From Planctomycetota bacterium (GTDB lineage Bacteria > Planctomycetota > Phycisphaerae > WQYP01): DNA of 6,522 nt. The DNA lies in NCBI GenBank assembly GCA_021780285.1, contig JAJXZA010000240.1, positions 1 through 6,522 of the forward strand. Direction: 5' to 3'. Shown piece after piece: positions 5,956-6,522 of the stretch. Both the position numbers and the translations under genes were made by a program. The notes beneath the pieces are model-generated. The model saw nothing but the letters and a program-made list of their open reading frames with translations. It was not told the origin of the DNA and ran no database searches. Each line of letters opens with the position of its first letter. The first letter of the stretch is position 1.

Positions 5956-6413
5956 TATTGCACGGCTTCGGTCAGTGGTTTTTCAAACTGAATGAGCAGG
6001 TCGCTGCGCGTGGAGTCCCAGCGGGTGCCTACAATATCGTATTCGAGCACCACGGCCATATGAACCATGGCCCGATGCCGATTGAGCGTTTCAAAGCGCG
6101 AGAACTCGTAGCCATGGCCGGCGGCCCATTCATGCTGCGATTCCATAAGCTGGCGGCCGATGCTTTTTCGGCGAAAATCGGCATGTACGCCGATCAACCA
6201 GGTGTAGAACACATGGGGCTTAAGTTCAAAGCCGATGCAGAAACCAATGGCGCGGTTGTCGAGTGCGGCAAGCATGACCAGCACGTTATACCGACCTTGA
6301 AAACGCCGCCGAAAATAAGCCTCGTTTTCCTGCGGGCGAAATATCTGGTTGTACAATTCAATAATCGTCGGAAGCTGCTGCTCCGTGACGATGGTAATGT
6401 CGGCTTGGGCCAT
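5955..6413 (-). CDS. GNAT-family N-acetyltransferase
   Basis: This 152-residue protein is a single GNAT domain of normal length. The acetyl-CoA binding motif A lies at 76-92, VHADFRRKSIGRQLMES. RRKSIG takes the place of the family's R/Q-x-x-G-x-G/A loop, with Ser where the first Gly is usual. AIGFCIGFEL at 55-64 is the preceding beta strand, and NRHRAMVHMAVVLEYDIVG at 111-129 is the C-terminal helix-strand pair (pattern NxxxMxxxxxxxGFxIxG). It should transfer an acetyl group from acetyl-CoA to an amine in the cytoplasm; the substrate cannot be told from sequence. ATG 6413 is fixed by an in-frame TGA three codons upstream; GGA about 11 bases before it is a weak ribosome binding site. Its stop overlaps the PDZ gene start by one base, suggesting coupled translation. 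Confidence 0.92.
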   Translation of the reverse strand: MAQADITIVTEQQLPTIIELYNQIFRPQENEAYFRRRFQGRYNVLVMLAALDNRAIGFCIGFELKPHVFYTWLIGVHADFRRKSIGRQLMESQHEWAAGHGYEFSRFETLNRHRAMVHMAVVLEYDIVGTRWDSTRSDLLIQFEKPLTEAVQ

Positions 6414-6471
6414 AGCGAGTCATTCCGCATTGCGTACCGCCGGGCAGCGCCAAACTCCAATTGAGCCTGGT

Positions 6472-6521
6472 CCTGTGCTTCCGCCGACGGATTTACCTAT
6501 ATGATAACGCAACGGCACAGG
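6472..6521. repeat. Perfect 7-base inverted repeat upstream of the acetyltransferase gene
   Basis: CCTGTGC at 6472-6478 and GCACAGG at 6515-6521 are perfect reverse complements with a 36-base spacer. They lie in the 109-base lead-in before the acetyltransferase start, where no gene is seen on the minus strand. The repeat could be a leader stem or an operator, or chance. The promoter cannot be placed because the window ends here. Confidence 0.25.
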
Positions 6522-6522
6522 C

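Noticed and set aside
5856..6464. Open frame of 202 codons on the plus strand
   Set aside because: It is antisense to the GNAT gene, whose motif A is clear. The plus-strand product shows no family features.

Overview
The window reads almost entirely on the minus strand and looks like bacterial chromosome: moderately GC-rich coding DNA, tightly packed genes, and housekeeping families. The conserved trio of a PgpH-type membrane HD hydrolase, the rRNA-processing endonuclease YbeY and a CNNM/CBS (HlyC/CorC-type) membrane protein, with the sequence style of these proteins, suggests Planctomycetota (perhaps Phycisphaerae-like). Acidobacteriota or a related deep lineage would also fit. This placement is inference from gene order and motif style, not from a marker gene.

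Layout in transcription order (right to left). Bases 6522-6414 are a short non-coding lead-in. Bases 6413-5955 encode a GNAT-family N-acetyltransferase. It shares one base (TAATG) with the next gene, 5955-4564, a membrane-anchored or secreted PDZ protein with a beta-rich C-terminal region I cannot assign. Bases 4563-4056 form a 508-base gap with no convincing gene. It contains two AT-rich patches, several inverted repeats and a set of four mutually complementary segments just before the next start codon. Bases 4055-1725 encode the 776-residue PgpH-like protein, 1679-1161 encode YbeY, and 1145 to the left edge encode the CNNM/CBS protein, which is cut by the window.

The last three genes look like one operon. 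They are separated by only 45 and 15 bases, all lie in the same reading frame, and only single TAA stop codons separate them. By family knowledge PgpH degrades cyclic di-AMP (shown in Listeria), YbeY matures 16S rRNA and takes part in ribosome quality control, and CNNM/CorC proteins act in divalent-cation export or homeostasis. The cluster therefore joins nucleotide signalling, ribosome maturation and ion balance. In many bacteria a phoH-like gene heads this cluster. Here that place is taken by the non-coding gap and the unrelated PDZ gene.

I see no mobile element, CRISPR array, tRNA or rRNA, and no clear new multi-gene system. The points most worth a second look are a probable non-ATG (CTG) start for ybeY, the His-to-Asp change at the third YbeY metal-ligand position, the structured leader of the pgpH-like gene, and the unassigned domain of the PDZ protein.
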